A DNA stretch of 64,000 nucleotides from Pseudomonas putida (GTDB lineage Bacteria > Pseudomonadota > Gammaproteobacteria > Pseudomonadales > Pseudomonadaceae). Both the position numbers and the translations under genes were made by a program. Under the pieces are notes generated by a model. That model searched no databases. It saw only the letters and a program-made list of their open reading frames with translations, and was not told where the DNA came from. Every line of letters begins with the position of its first letter. The stretch's first letter is position 1. Shown piece after piece: positions 7,719 to 16,345 of this stretch. The stretch spans positions 5,350,001-5,414,000 of the forward strand of contig CP163498.1 of NCBI GenBank assembly GCA_041071465.1, read 5' to 3'.

Positions 7719-9202
7719 GGGATTTCTTTGAGAATAAATTGAGTGACGGAGCCATTGTCGACCCTGTCGACAACATTGAAGCGCGTGCCTGGCCCAAACA
7801 ATACCTCAGCTTCCCTGTGGCCAGACAGAAAGCTGATATCTTTGCCAGTCACGCCCTGCAAGGTCATCTTCACATTACCGTTGAATGCCAGGGCACGGTC
7901 TGCAGAAGTACTCAGGAACGCTGCATCACTGGTTGGCAGACCGACTTGCATCCTCGACATGACATCCTCCGGCAACGTAGTACCGCGGAAGGTATCCCCC
8001 AACGTGTAGGACGGTAGCTTTGCGAGGCCTTCGTTGGCATGCGTGACGAAGGCCTCCATCTGCGGGCTAAGCGGGGTCTGCCCGCGCAGCGCCGGGTTGA
8101 TCCACTGATAGCCTTCGTTGGTGGTGTAGCCATGCAGCGCGCCGATCTGATCGTCCGTGAGCAAGGCTGAACGCTTAGGGTCGGTGAAGTCGGCGATGCG
8201 CCTGCCCGTGGATATCCAGCGGTCTGCAGTCTGACTACCCACGGCTTCTCGCAAAGACATGACTGCCGGTTTTGCTACAGGCTTCGGTGCCGAGGCTTTT
8301 TCCGGTTGACGAGCGGGCTGCAGCGGCTCAGGTTTCTTGACGGGGGTGGGGCCCTTGATCTGCAGGTCTGGGTGAGCCAGCAGCTTGGCTTCGTTCTTGG
8401 CAAGCCAGGCACCAAACTGCTTGTTGGCAATGTCGGCCTGCAGCTTGGCACTGCGCGTGGCAATGTTCTCCATGCTGCCCATGATGCCGGCCTTCATCTG
8501 TCCACGCAGCAGGTAGGTGACGATGGCCATCAGTAACAACAACACCAGCTGTTCCTGCCCGCGGGCCAGCTGCCGCGCGGCGCGTTCGGTTCGCTCCTGG
8601 ATAACGGCCACCGACCCTCCAGTAGGGTCCAGCCCGGCAGGCTTGACGCCTTCTTCGGCATTCCAGGCCGTAGCGATACCCTCCTGAAGAGTGGCCAGGC
8701 AAACCGGCAGCCCTTTGATGAAGTATTCGGCGATCGCCGACAGGCCCAACGCAAGAAGGATCAGGTTACCGACCTCCAGACCGATGCCCGCCCCTGCCAC
8801 GGCGCCGGGCGCCGCGCCGACGCCAAAGGCCAAAGCACCGATCGCACCGCCTGCAGCAGAGCCCACGGCAATACTCCCACCGAGGATCATCGACACTTCC
8901 TTCACCAGTTGCAGCAGCACCGGCAAAATCTGTTCGATACCGATCGAAGCCCATTTGCGCTTGAGGTCTTCCTGGAAGATCGGATACGACATCGCCAGTG
9001 CCTGTTGCACATTGTCGATGCGATGGCCACCCAGGTAGCCATAGGCTTGGCCGGCGCCATCACTAACGCGCCGAGAGAAACCGTGCCAGCTGTCATTGGC
9101 GCTCTGCAGCCCCTGGTGGATGCTCTGGTTCACCGCGCTGAATTTCTGATCGAGGCTGCGCTCGATGTCACTCCAGCTAGGGACGTTAGCTAAAAGGTCC
9201 AT
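7715..9202 (-). CDS. Polymorphic T6SS toxin with C-terminal ADP-ribosyltransferase domain
   Basis: 495 residues. Residues 1-160 form a helical N-terminal domain with a Gly/Ala-rich hydrophobic pair (about 105-160), similar to a domain I recall as DUF6861 in Pseudomonas polymorphic toxins. Another hydrophobic segment is at about 218-232, and a proline/lysine linker at 280-315. The C-terminal domain (about 340-495) has the R-S-E triad of arginine-type ADP-ribosyltransferases: FRGTT (R406), FLSTS (S431-S433) and [13 protein letters not shown] with an E464-x-E466 pair. There is no PAAR, VgrG or signal peptide, so it must ride as cargo or through an adaptor. The next gene is an ADP-ribosylglycohydrolase overlapping by 4 bases. 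The enzymatic call is strong; the protein target is unknown. Confidence 0.85.
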   Translation of the reverse strand: MDLLANVPSWSDIERSLDQKFSAVNQSIHQGLQSANDSWHGFSRRVSDGAGQAYGYLGGHRIDNVQQALAMSYPIFQEDLKRKWASIGIEQILPVLLQLVKEVSMILGGSIAVGSAAGGAIGALAFGVGAAPGAVAGAGIGLEVGNLILLALGLSAIAEYFIKGLPVCLATLQEGIATAWNAEEGVKPAGLDPTGGSVAVIQERTERAARQLARGQEQLVLLLLMAIVTYLLRGQMKAGIMGSMENIATRSAKLQADIANKQFGAWLAKNEAKLLAHPDLQIKGPTPVKKPEPLQPARQPEKASAPKPVAKPAVMSLREAVGSQTADRWISTGRRIADFTDPKRSALLTDDQIGALHGYTTNEGYQWINPALRGQTPLSPQMEAFVTHANEGLAKLPSYTLGDTFRGTTLPEDVMSRMQVGLPTSDAAFLSTSADRALAFNGNVKMTLQGVTGKDISFLSGHREAEVLFGPGTRFNVVDRVDNGSVTQFILKEIP

Positions 9203-10093
9203 TTTCTAGATCACAGTCCGTTGAAGAATGGCGTAATTGACACACACCTTGGCGAGCCTGAAGGAAACACAACTGAGCCAACTGATAGCGTATGCCTGCT
9301 ACGCGAAGTCTGCCGCGTGAGCACCGATTCGAGGGCGTCCGTAATCATGTCAATGCATCCTGCATCAAGCTGGAAATCGCCCAATGAAAACGTGCTTGAC
9401 AGAGGCTGTCAAATGATGGCCTTGCGCTATAGGGCCATGGAGCTAACGTCAAAATGCCTTTACCAAATGGCGTATTACGGGTTGTTGGAGCAGTAGACGC
9501 GTCCGCGATTAAGTAAGTCGGATTGTGTCCGTTGGGTTGGAGAACGCGTATTACGTGGCCATTCAGTCCGGTCGCGGCGTGAAGATCCAACGCCCCGATT
9601 GAATGTCGCCGCACAGCCTCGACAGCTATGAACGCCTCTCGCCTCTAGTTCAACAGGTTGACGGGCGATAGCATCCCTTCACAGGTGCCTGAGCCACGCC
9701 ATATTCCGTCGCACTGCCATCATTCCACCTTGCCTTGTCATCACCCCGCCAAGCACTCGGTCGCCGCAAAAAATGGGACCTGATTCACTTTTTGAAAGAT
9801 ATTTTTGCCGATAATTTTCATCGATCTCCGGCCCTACTCGCCCCCCAAATTTAGGGCTTGAGCCGCCGTTCCCCGCGCCCCGGCCCCATCGCCAATATCA
9901 CAGCGCCATTATTGCGCCGCGTCACAATACGAGTAATAAATCGCCCCCTTCGCCGGAACTTCTTCCGCAGTGAGGTGCCCTACTCGGCATTGCTGGCAAC
10001 ACAATATTCATGTGCCAGCACTCAAATTTACCGCCGCCGAAGGCTCTATTTCAGGTCCGCGCCATTGGCGTTTCAGGACGATCAAGCAGGCAC
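9203..10093. promoter_or_regulatory. Gene-poor divergent spacer between toxin operon and T6SS core
   Basis: About 890 bases lie between the minus-strand toxin and the plus-strand T6SS genes. The small frames in it show no recognisable motifs. It includes a palindrome at 9396-9412 and an AT-rich patch around 9770-9825. Promoters for both directions must lie here or within flanking genes; I could not place a convincing -24/-12 or -35/-10 site. Confidence 0.5.
9396..9412. promoter_or_regulatory. Perfect palindrome, candidate operator
   Basis: TTGACAG-AGG-CTGTCAA: two perfect 7-base arms around a 3-base spacer, about 190 bases upstream of the ADP-ribosyltransferase toxin gene. It could be a repressor site, but no matching regulator is visible in the window. 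Confidence 0.3.
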
Positions 10094-10858
10094 ATGGACG
10101 ATGCACCGATGACCCAGACATTCGATGTCGAAGCACTGATCAAGCTGCGTAGCCAGACGCGGGCGATCTCCGATGCGCTGAAGGCGCAGGCGGCGGATTA
10201 CCTTGCCACCGTGGCGCCGCTGATCCGTCCGCAAACCCTGTTTGGCGAATACCTGCAAGGCGCCCAACGCAGCAGCGGGCGCGAAACCCAGGGCCATTTC
10301 CAGTCCCTGATCGAACTCTACGATCGCATCGGCTCGGCCGCGCCATTCCAATTGGTCAGCGAATTGGAAGTGCCGCTGAACCTGATCAGCACCACCCCCG
10401 AACTGTTCCCGCTGGAGTACGACAAGGCCCTCGCACAGAGCGGCCAGGTCATCCGCATCACCAGCCCGACACGCTGGGTGGTGGGCTTCCACACCTTCGA
10501 ACTGGCGCGGTTTCGCAACGTCATCAAAGACCCCAACCGCAGCAGCGCCGAGCTGTACCGCTTCGTGGTGCACTACCTGGTGCTGTTCTACTGCCTGAGC
10601 AAGTCGCCAGGCCTTGGCCGGCTGTTCGAAGGCCTGCGCTACAGCCTGAGCTTCGAGCGCCTCAAGGGCTTTGGTGACTTGCCGTTCTGCGTCATCAGCT
10701 CGCCGGTGCGTTCGGAACTTCCCGACGATTCGGTCATCCGTAGCAGCACGCAAATTGCCGGCAACACCAGCTTCGAAGAGCTGGTGGGCCGCGACAACAT
10801 TCTGGAAATGAACGACGACATCCGTCAGCGCCTGCTGCTGACGATCGAAGGCCTGTAA
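10094..10858 (+). CDS. Conserved T6SS-associated protein of unknown function
   Basis: 254 residues from ATG 10094; ATG 10109 (MTQTFDVEALIKL) is an equally possible start, and neither has a strong ribosome-binding site. The product is soluble and mostly helical, with no signal peptide. It is the first gene of the T6SS run, 64 bases before tssB and on the same strand. Its position at the head of the cluster suggests a T6SS accessory role. I do not recognise its domain; the later gene at 29699 is the ImpA-type TssA. Confidence 0.6.
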   Translation: MDDAPMTQTFDVEALIKLRSQTRAISDALKAQAADYLATVAPLIRPQTLFGEYLQGAQRSSGRETQGHFQSLIELYDRIGSAAPFQLVSELEVPLNLISTTPELFPLEYDKALAQSGQVIRITSPTRWVVGFHTFELARFRNVIKDPNRSSAELYRFVVHYLVLFYCLSKSPGLGRLFEGLRYSLSFERLKGFGDLPFCVISSPVRSELPDDSVIRSSTQIAGNTSFEELVGRDNILEMNDDIRQRLLLTIEGL

Positions 10859-10922
10859 CCCGCAACGCCCCTTACCGGGCCGCGCAATGATTCGCAGCGA
10901 ACTGCTCGCACTGGAGAACACG

Positions 10923-11462
10923 ATGGCGAAGAAGGAAAGCACTCAGCACAAACTCGACCGCGTCCGCGCGCCTCGGGTCCATATCACCTACGACGTGGAC
11001 ATCGGCGATGCCATCGAGAAAAAGGAGCTGCCCTTCGTCGTCGGCGTACTGGGCGACTTTTCCGGCAACCCGCTGGAGCCGCTGCCCAAGCTCAAGGACC
11101 GCAAGTTCGTCTTCATCGACCGCGACAATTTCAACGGTGTGCTCAAGGGCATCAAGCCACGCCTGACCTACCGCGTCGACAACACCCTGGCCAAGAACGG
11201 CACCCAGCTGGGCGTGGAGCTGAACTTCAACAGCCTCGAAGACTTCGAGCCACAGAACGTGGTCAAGCAGGTGGAACCACTGCGCAAGCTGCTGGAAGTG
11301 CGCAACAAGCTGGCCGACCTGCGCAACAAGATGGGCGGCAACGACAAGCTCGAAGAGCTGCTGATGGACGTGCTGCAAAACACCGAAAAGCTCAAGACCC
11401 TGGGCAAGGAATTCGGCCGTGAAGCCGAAGTGAAAGACCCATCCAGCAGCGATCGCGCCTGA
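10923..11462 (+). CDS. tssB: T6SS contractile sheath small subunit TssB
   Basis: 179 residues from ATG 10923 (GGAG 7 bases upstream); the longer frame from 10887 is not needed. The sequence shows the family pattern RVHITYDVDIGDAIEKKELP near the N-terminus and VLGDFSG shortly after, with a C-terminal charged helical part. TssB pairs with TssC to build the sheath recycled by ClpV. It is 14 bases before tssC. Confidence 0.95.
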   Translation: MAKKESTQHKLDRVRAPRVHITYDVDIGDAIEKKELPFVVGVLGDFSGNPLEPLPKLKDRKFVFIDRDNFNGVLKGIKPRLTYRVDNTLAKNGTQLGVELNFNSLEDFEPQNVVKQVEPLRKLLEVRNKLADLRNKMGGNDKLEELLMDVLQNTEKLKTLGKEFGREAEVKDPSSSDRA

Positions 11463-11476
11463 GCAGGAGCCTTAAC

Positions 11477-12979
11477 ATGACCGACAAGCAAACCGCACCG
11501 CAACAGGCCGGCGAACTGGTCGAAGTGGAAAACTTCGCCCCACAGCCCTCGCTGCTGGACAGCATCATTTCGCAAAGCCGCGTGGCCCGTTCCGACACCG
11601 AACGCAACCGCACCCGCGACCTGATCGGCGAACTGGTGAACCAGATGCTCGAAGGCGAGATGACCCCGAGCAAGGACCTGATCGCCGTGCTCGACTCGCG
11701 TATCGCCGAAATCGACGCGATGCTCTCCGAGCAGATGAACGAAATCATGCACGCTCGCGAGTTCCAGCAGCTGGAAGCCTCCTGGCGTGGCCTGAAGTAC
11801 CAGGTAGACCAGACCGAAACCAGCACCACGCTGAAAATTCACCTGCTCAATGCCTCCAAGAAAGACCTGGTACGTGATCTGAAGGCTGCCAGCGAATTCG
11901 ACCAGAGCGCACTGTTCAAGAAAGTCTACGAAGAAGAGTACGGCACTTTCGGTGGCGCGCCGTTCGGCATGCTGATCGGCGACTACGAATTCAACCGCAA
12001 CCCCGAAGACATGTACCTGCTGGAAGAGATCTCGCACGTGGCCGCAGCGGCGCACGCGCCGTTCATCTCCGCCGCCTCCCCTGAACTGTTCGGCTGGGAC
12101 TCGTTCACCGAGATGTCCGGCCCGCGAGACCTGGCGAAGATCTTCGACACCGTCGAATACGCCAAGTGGAAATCGTTCCGCGCATCGGAAGACTCTCGCT
12201 ACGTCGGCCTCACCCTGCCCCATGTGCTTGGCCGCCTGCCGTATGGCCCCGATACCACGCCGGTGGAGGAATTCAACTTCGTCGAAAGCGTCGACGGCCG
12301 TGACCACAACAAATACCTGTGGATGAACGCCGCCTATGCCCTTGGCACCCGCGTCACCGATGCCTTCGCCCGCTACGGCTGGTGCGTAGCCATCCGCGGC
12401 GTGGAAGGGGGCGGCCTGGTCGAAGGCCTGCCGACCCACACCTTCAACACCGACGATGGCGAAATCGCCCTCAAGTGCCCGACCGAAATCGCCATTACCG
12501 ACCGCCGCGAAAAAGAGCTGTCGGACCTGGGCTTCATCCCCCTGGTGCACTGCAAGGGCACCGATTATGCCGCATTCTTCGGCACCCAGTCGGCGCAGAA
12601 GCAAAAGCAGTACAACACCGACATCGCCAATGCCAACGCACGCCTGTCGGCCCAACTGCAATACATCTTCGCCACCTCGCGTATCGCCCACTACATGAAG
12701 GCGATCATGCGCGACAAGATCGGCAGTTTCGCCTCGCGCATGGACGTGGAGCGCTTCCTCAACCAGTGGCTGGCCAGCTATGTGCTGCTCGACGATACCG
12801 CCAGCCAGGAAGCCAAGGCCAAGTTCCCGCTGCGTGAGGCCCGCGCCGAGGTGTTCGAGGTGCCAGGCAAGCCAGGCGTGTACAAGGCCGTCACGTACCT
12901 GCGCCCGCACTACCAACTGGACGAACTGACCGCCTCGCTGCGGCTGGTCGCCGAGCTGCCACAAGGCGCGCGCGGCTGA
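11477..12979 (+). CDS. tssC: T6SS contractile sheath large subunit TssC
   Basis: 500 residues, the normal length. Family signatures include LSEQMNEIMHAREFQQLEAS, FGMLIGDYEF, and the C-terminal RPHYQLDELTASLRLVAELP. It interlocks with TssB in the sheath. AGGAG lies just before the start (gagcaggagcc). A long open frame on the opposite strand across this gene is only a GC-bias shadow. Confidence 0.97.
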   Translation: MTDKQTAPQQAGELVEVENFAPQPSLLDSIISQSRVARSDTERNRTRDLIGELVNQMLEGEMTPSKDLIAVLDSRIAEIDAMLSEQMNEIMHAREFQQLEASWRGLKYQVDQTETSTTLKIHLLNASKKDLVRDLKAASEFDQSALFKKVYEEEYGTFGGAPFGMLIGDYEFNRNPEDMYLLEEISHVAAAAHAPFISAASPELFGWDSFTEMSGPRDLAKIFDTVEYAKWKSFRASEDSRYVGLTLPHVLGRLPYGPDTTPVEEFNFVESVDGRDHNKYLWMNAAYALGTRVTDAFARYGWCVAIRGVEGGGLVEGLPTHTFNTDDGEIALKCPTEIAITDRREKELSDLGFIPLVHCKGTDYAAFFGTQSAQKQKQYNTDIANANARLSAQLQYIFATSRIAHYMKAIMRDKIGSFASRMDVERFLNQWLASYVLLDDTASQEAKAKFPLREARAEVFEVPGKPGVYKAVTYLRPHYQLDELTASLRLVAELPQGARG

Positions 12980-13005
12980 CAGCCCGCTGTGTACAGGGAT
13001 GACAC

Positions 13006-13491
13006 ATGAGTAACCAGGCCCGCCTGCTGCCCTCGCTGCTCGACGACCGACTGCTGGACGACCGTCCCTATCAGTCGGCCGAGCCGGCCGCGCAGCGTAC
13101 CTGCTCGCTGGCCGAGTACAAGGCCAGCATCGTCCGCGACCTGGAAGTGCTGGTGAATACCCGCCAATCGCTGGTCGCCGAGGCGCTCGACGGTTTCAGC
13201 CAACTCGGTGGTTCCATCCTTGAATACGGCATGCCTGACTTCATCAGCCGCAGCGTGCTCGACCCACACGATCGTCGCCTTATTCAGCAGCAACTGGAGC
13301 GTGCGATAAGCACCGGCGACCGGCGCTTTCGCCGGGTCCGTGTGCAGCTCTTGGCCCAGCAGGACGGCCACCGCATGTTGACCTTCCGCGTGGACGCCGT
13401 GTTGCGTCTGCAGGACATCAGCCGCCAGGTGTCGTTCGACGCCGTGCTGCAGGTCAACACCCAGGAATACAAAGTGCAGAACCTCAACTGA
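13006..13491 (+). CDS. tssE: T6SS baseplate protein TssE (gp25-like)
   Basis: 161 residues. It has the gp25-type pattern, including LLPSLLDDRLLDD near the start, the ILEYGMPDF region and a C-terminal segment with FDAVLQVN. TssE belongs to the baseplate wedge with TssF and TssG. Its stop overlaps the tssF start (TGATG), indicating translational coupling. Confidence 0.92.
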   Translation: MSNQARLLPSLLDDRLLDDRPYQSAEPAAQRTCSLAEYKASIVRDLEVLVNTRQSLVAEALDGFSQLGGSILEYGMPDFISRSVLDPHDRRLIQQQLERAISTGDRRFRRVRVQLLAQQDGHRMLTFRVDAVLRLQDISRQVSFDAVLQVNTQEYKVQNLN

Positions 13492-15311
13492 TGCTCGACG
13501 AACTGCTGCCCTACTACGAAAAGGAACTGTCGCACCTGCGCTTCCTCGGCCAGGAGTTTGCTGCGCAGTACCCGAAAATCGCTTCTCGTTTGCTGATCGA
13601 GGGCGACAACTGCGAGGACCCGCATACCGAGCGCCTGATCGAGGCGTTCTCGTTCCTTTCTGCGCGGGTGCACAAGAAGCTCGATGACGAGTTCCCGGAA
13701 ATCGTCGAATCCTTCCTCGAGGTGCTGTACCCGCATTACCTGCGCCCGACCCCGTCCATGTCGATTGCCGAGTTGAGCCTGGGCAGGCATGAGAAAGTCA
13801 CCGAGGCATACCACGTGGCGCGCCATACCGAAATGCATGCCAATGCCGTCGAGGGCGTGGTGTGCAAGTTCCGCACCTGTTACCCCGTAGAGCTGTGGCC
13901 GATTGCCGTGCAGCAGGCCTCGTTCGCCGAAATGGAACGCTCGGCATTCAACGGCCACAGCGCCGACCTGGTCGCACGCCTGCGTATCCGCCTGACCGCC
14001 ACAGGTGATGCCCTGTTCGGGCAGATGGAAATGGACCGCCTGCGGTTTTTCCTCGACGGCGAAGCCACGCTGATGCTGCATCTATATGAGTTGCTGTTCA
14101 ACAACCTGGCCAAGGCCACCCTGAGCTTCCACGACGAGGGCCGCAGCCGTGAAGTCGCGCTGCCAGCCGGTGCGCTAAATGCCGTGGGTTTTACCCGTGA
14201 CGAAGGCCTGGTGGATTACTCCGAGCGCTCGTTCCTGGGCTACCGGCTGCTGCACGAGTATTTCACCTTCCCCGACAAATTCATGTTCTTCGACCTCAGT
14301 GGTTTTGCACGCATCCTGCAAGGCAAGGCTATCGAGCAGGTCGAGATCAATTTCTATTTTTCCGACTACGACCTCAGCGAGCGCCTGGCGCGGCTGACGC
14401 AGAACATCGGGCGCAACAATTTCAAGCTCAACTGCACGCCAATCATCAATCTGTTCCGCCAGCAGGCCGAGCCGATCAAGCTGACCCACACCCAGCACGA
14501 GTACCCGGTCACGCCTGATACCCGGCTGCACAACGCTGCCGAAGTGGTGTCGATCGACCGCGTGCGCCGGGTGCGCAAACTTGGCGGCATCGACCAGGTC
14601 ACCACCTGCCTGCCGTTTTTCGAGCCCCGTGGCGAACAGGACCCGCACAGCAGCTTCTGGGTCGCCCGTCGGCGCAATCAGGGTGACGCCACGGCCATGA
14701 GCATCCGCGTGGTCGACCGTGACCTGGAGCTGATCGGCGCCAGCAGCGACACCCTCAGCATCGGCCTCACCTGCAGCAACCGCGATGTGCCGCTGATGCT
14801 GCCGTTCGGTGGCGAGCGTGGCGATTTCAACATTCCCGCCAACTCGGTAATCAAGGACATCCGCTGCCTGCGCAAGCCCACTGCCACCGTGCGCGTGCCC
14901 TTGGGAAAAGGCTTGATCTGGCGGCTGATCGCGCACCTGTCGCTGAACCATATGTCGCTGGTCAGCCAAGGCCGCGAAGTGCTGCTGGAACTGCTGTCGC
15001 TCTACAACTACCGCAACGTGTCGGCCATCCGCAAACAGATCAATGGCATCAAGGCCATCAGCAGCGAGCCAGTGGTTGCGCGCATCGGCCATCCGCGGCC
15101 GAATTTTGTGCGGGGCGTAGGCATTACCCTCACCCTCGACGAGCACCAATACACCGGCAGCGGCGTGTTCCTGTTCGGCATGGTGCTGGACCACTTCTTC
15201 GGCCAGTACTGCTCGATGAACAGCTTCACCCAACTGACCCTGCGTACCCAACAACGAGAAAAGAGAGTCGTCCAATGGCCAGCACGCACTGGCGATCAGC
15301 CCCTGGTCTGA
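13491..15311 (+). CDS. tssF: T6SS baseplate protein TssF
   Basis: 606 residues, usual for VasA/ImpG. The N-terminus LLPYYEKELSHLRFLGQEFA and RLIEAFSFLSARVHKKLDDEF are hallmark TssF sequence, followed by a region with LYPHYLRP. It forms the wedge with TssE/TssG. The 3' end overlaps tssG by 37 bases. Confidence 0.96.
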   Translation: MLDELLPYYEKELSHLRFLGQEFAAQYPKIASRLLIEGDNCEDPHTERLIEAFSFLSARVHKKLDDEFPEIVESFLEVLYPHYLRPTPSMSIAELSLGRHEKVTEAYHVARHTEMHANAVEGVVCKFRTCYPVELWPIAVQQASFAEMERSAFNGHSADLVARLRIRLTATGDALFGQMEMDRLRFFLDGEATLMLHLYELLFNNLAKATLSFHDEGRSREVALPAGALNAVGFTRDEGLVDYSERSFLGYRLLHEYFTFPDKFMFFDLSGFARILQGKAIEQVEINFYFSDYDLSERLARLTQNIGRNNFKLNCTPIINLFRQQAEPIKLTHTQHEYPVTPDTRLHNAAEVVSIDRVRRVRKLGGIDQVTTCLPFFEPRGEQDPHSSFWVARRRNQGDATAMSIRVVDRDLELIGASSDTLSIGLTCSNRDVPLMLPFGGERGDFNIPANSVIKDIRCLRKPTATVRVPLGKGLIWRLIAHLSLNHMSLVSQGREVLLELLSLYNYRNVSAIRKQINGIKAISSEPVVARIGHPRPNFVRGVGITLTLDEHQYTGSGVFLFGMVLDHFFGQYCSMNSFTQLTLRTQQREKRVVQWPARTGDQPLV

Positions 15312-16345
15312 TCGATCAGGCCCGAGCCGAGCCGCACCGATTCGAATTCTTTCAATTGGTGCGCCTGCTCCGCCTGCACTACAGCCGCACCGGTCGCATG
15401 GACCTGGCAACCCGGCCCCATGAAGACCCGCTGCGTTTCCGCACCCAGTTGTCGCTGGCATTTCCGGCCAGCGAGGTCAGCGACCTGCACTTTGAGCGCG
15501 AAGGCAAGCTATCGCCGGCTGGCCTGCCACTGTCGGAAGTGCAGGTTACCTTCATGGGCCTGGTCGGGCCGTCGGGCGTGCTGCCGCGCCCGTATACCGA
15601 GTTGCTGCTCGAGCGCCATGTGCAATACCGCGACGATGCCGCCCATGCGTTTCTCGACATCTTCTCGCACCGTATGACCACGCTGTTCTACGAGGCCTGG
15701 CAAAAATACAAGTTCCATATCGAGCACGAGCGCAATGGCACCTCGGGTTTCGATGGCTACCTGCTCAACCTGGCGGGCTTCGGGCCGCGCGCGCAAAAAC
15801 TGAAGTTCGAAGAACAACCGTCAGTATTGCGTCGTGAGCTGTTCAGCTATTTTGCCGGCCTGCTCAGCCAGAAGCCGCGCAATGCGCTGAACCTCGAACG
15901 GATGCTCGGCTTCTATTTCTCGTTGCCGATCCACGTCAAGCAGTTCGCCGGTCGTTGGTTGCACCTGCCGCCTGAACAGCGCACCCAGCTTGGGCGGCGC
16001 AACGCCCAGCTCGGCCAAAGCGCCGTAGCGGGCAAGCGAACCTGGGATTACCAATCGTGCATTCGCATCGAGCTGAGCCCACTGAGCCTGGCCGATTACC
16101 AGCGTTTTCAGCCGGGCACCGAGTGCTATCGCAAGCTGGTCGAGTTGGTGCGCTTCTATATAGGTGCCGGGCTGGACTTCGAAATCGCCCCGCGCCTCAA
16201 GCGCGAGGCAGTGCCACGCGCCCAGCTCGGCCGCAAAGGCAATGTCGCCTTGGGCTGGATGGGCTGGCTCAAACGCCCTGGCCGTGACGCGGAGCCTTCG
16301 CGTTGCGCCGTTTTCCACATTCCTTACGATGGGGTCGCCTTGTGA
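15275..16345 (+). CDS. tssG: T6SS baseplate protein TssG
   Basis: 356 residues. Typical TssG features are HRFEFFQLVRLLRLH near the start, TFMGLVGPSGVLPRPYTELL and FLDIFSHRMTTLFYEAWQKY. It overlaps tssF upstream and shares GTGA with the clpV start downstream, so the baseplate block is tightly coupled. Confidence 0.95.
   Translation: MASTHWRSAPGLIDQARAEPHRFEFFQLVRLLRLHYSRTGRMDLATRPHEDPLRFRTQLSLAFPASEVSDLHFEREGKLSPAGLPLSEVQVTFMGLVGPSGVLPRPYTELLLERHVQYRDDAAHAFLDIFSHRMTTLFYEAWQKYKFHIEHERNGTSGFDGYLLNLAGFGPRAQKLKFEEQPSVLRRELFSYFAGLLSQKPRNALNLERMLGFYFSLPIHVKQFAGRWLHLPPEQRTQLGRRNAQLGQSAVAGKRTWDYQSCIRIELSPLSLADYQRFQPGTECYRKLVELVRFYIGAGLDFEIAPRLKREAVPRAQLGRKGNVALGWMGWLKRPGRDAEPSRCAVFHIPYDGVAL

Noticed and set aside
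9345-9614. 89-codon minus-strand frame in the divergent spacer
   Set aside because: No ribosome-binding site, no recognisable motif; possibly a decayed fragment but not supportable as a gene.
11168-12964. 598-codon open frame opposite tssC
   Set aside because: Shadow of third-position GC bias; composition is His/Gln/Gly-rich with no motif, and tssC is certain on the other strand.
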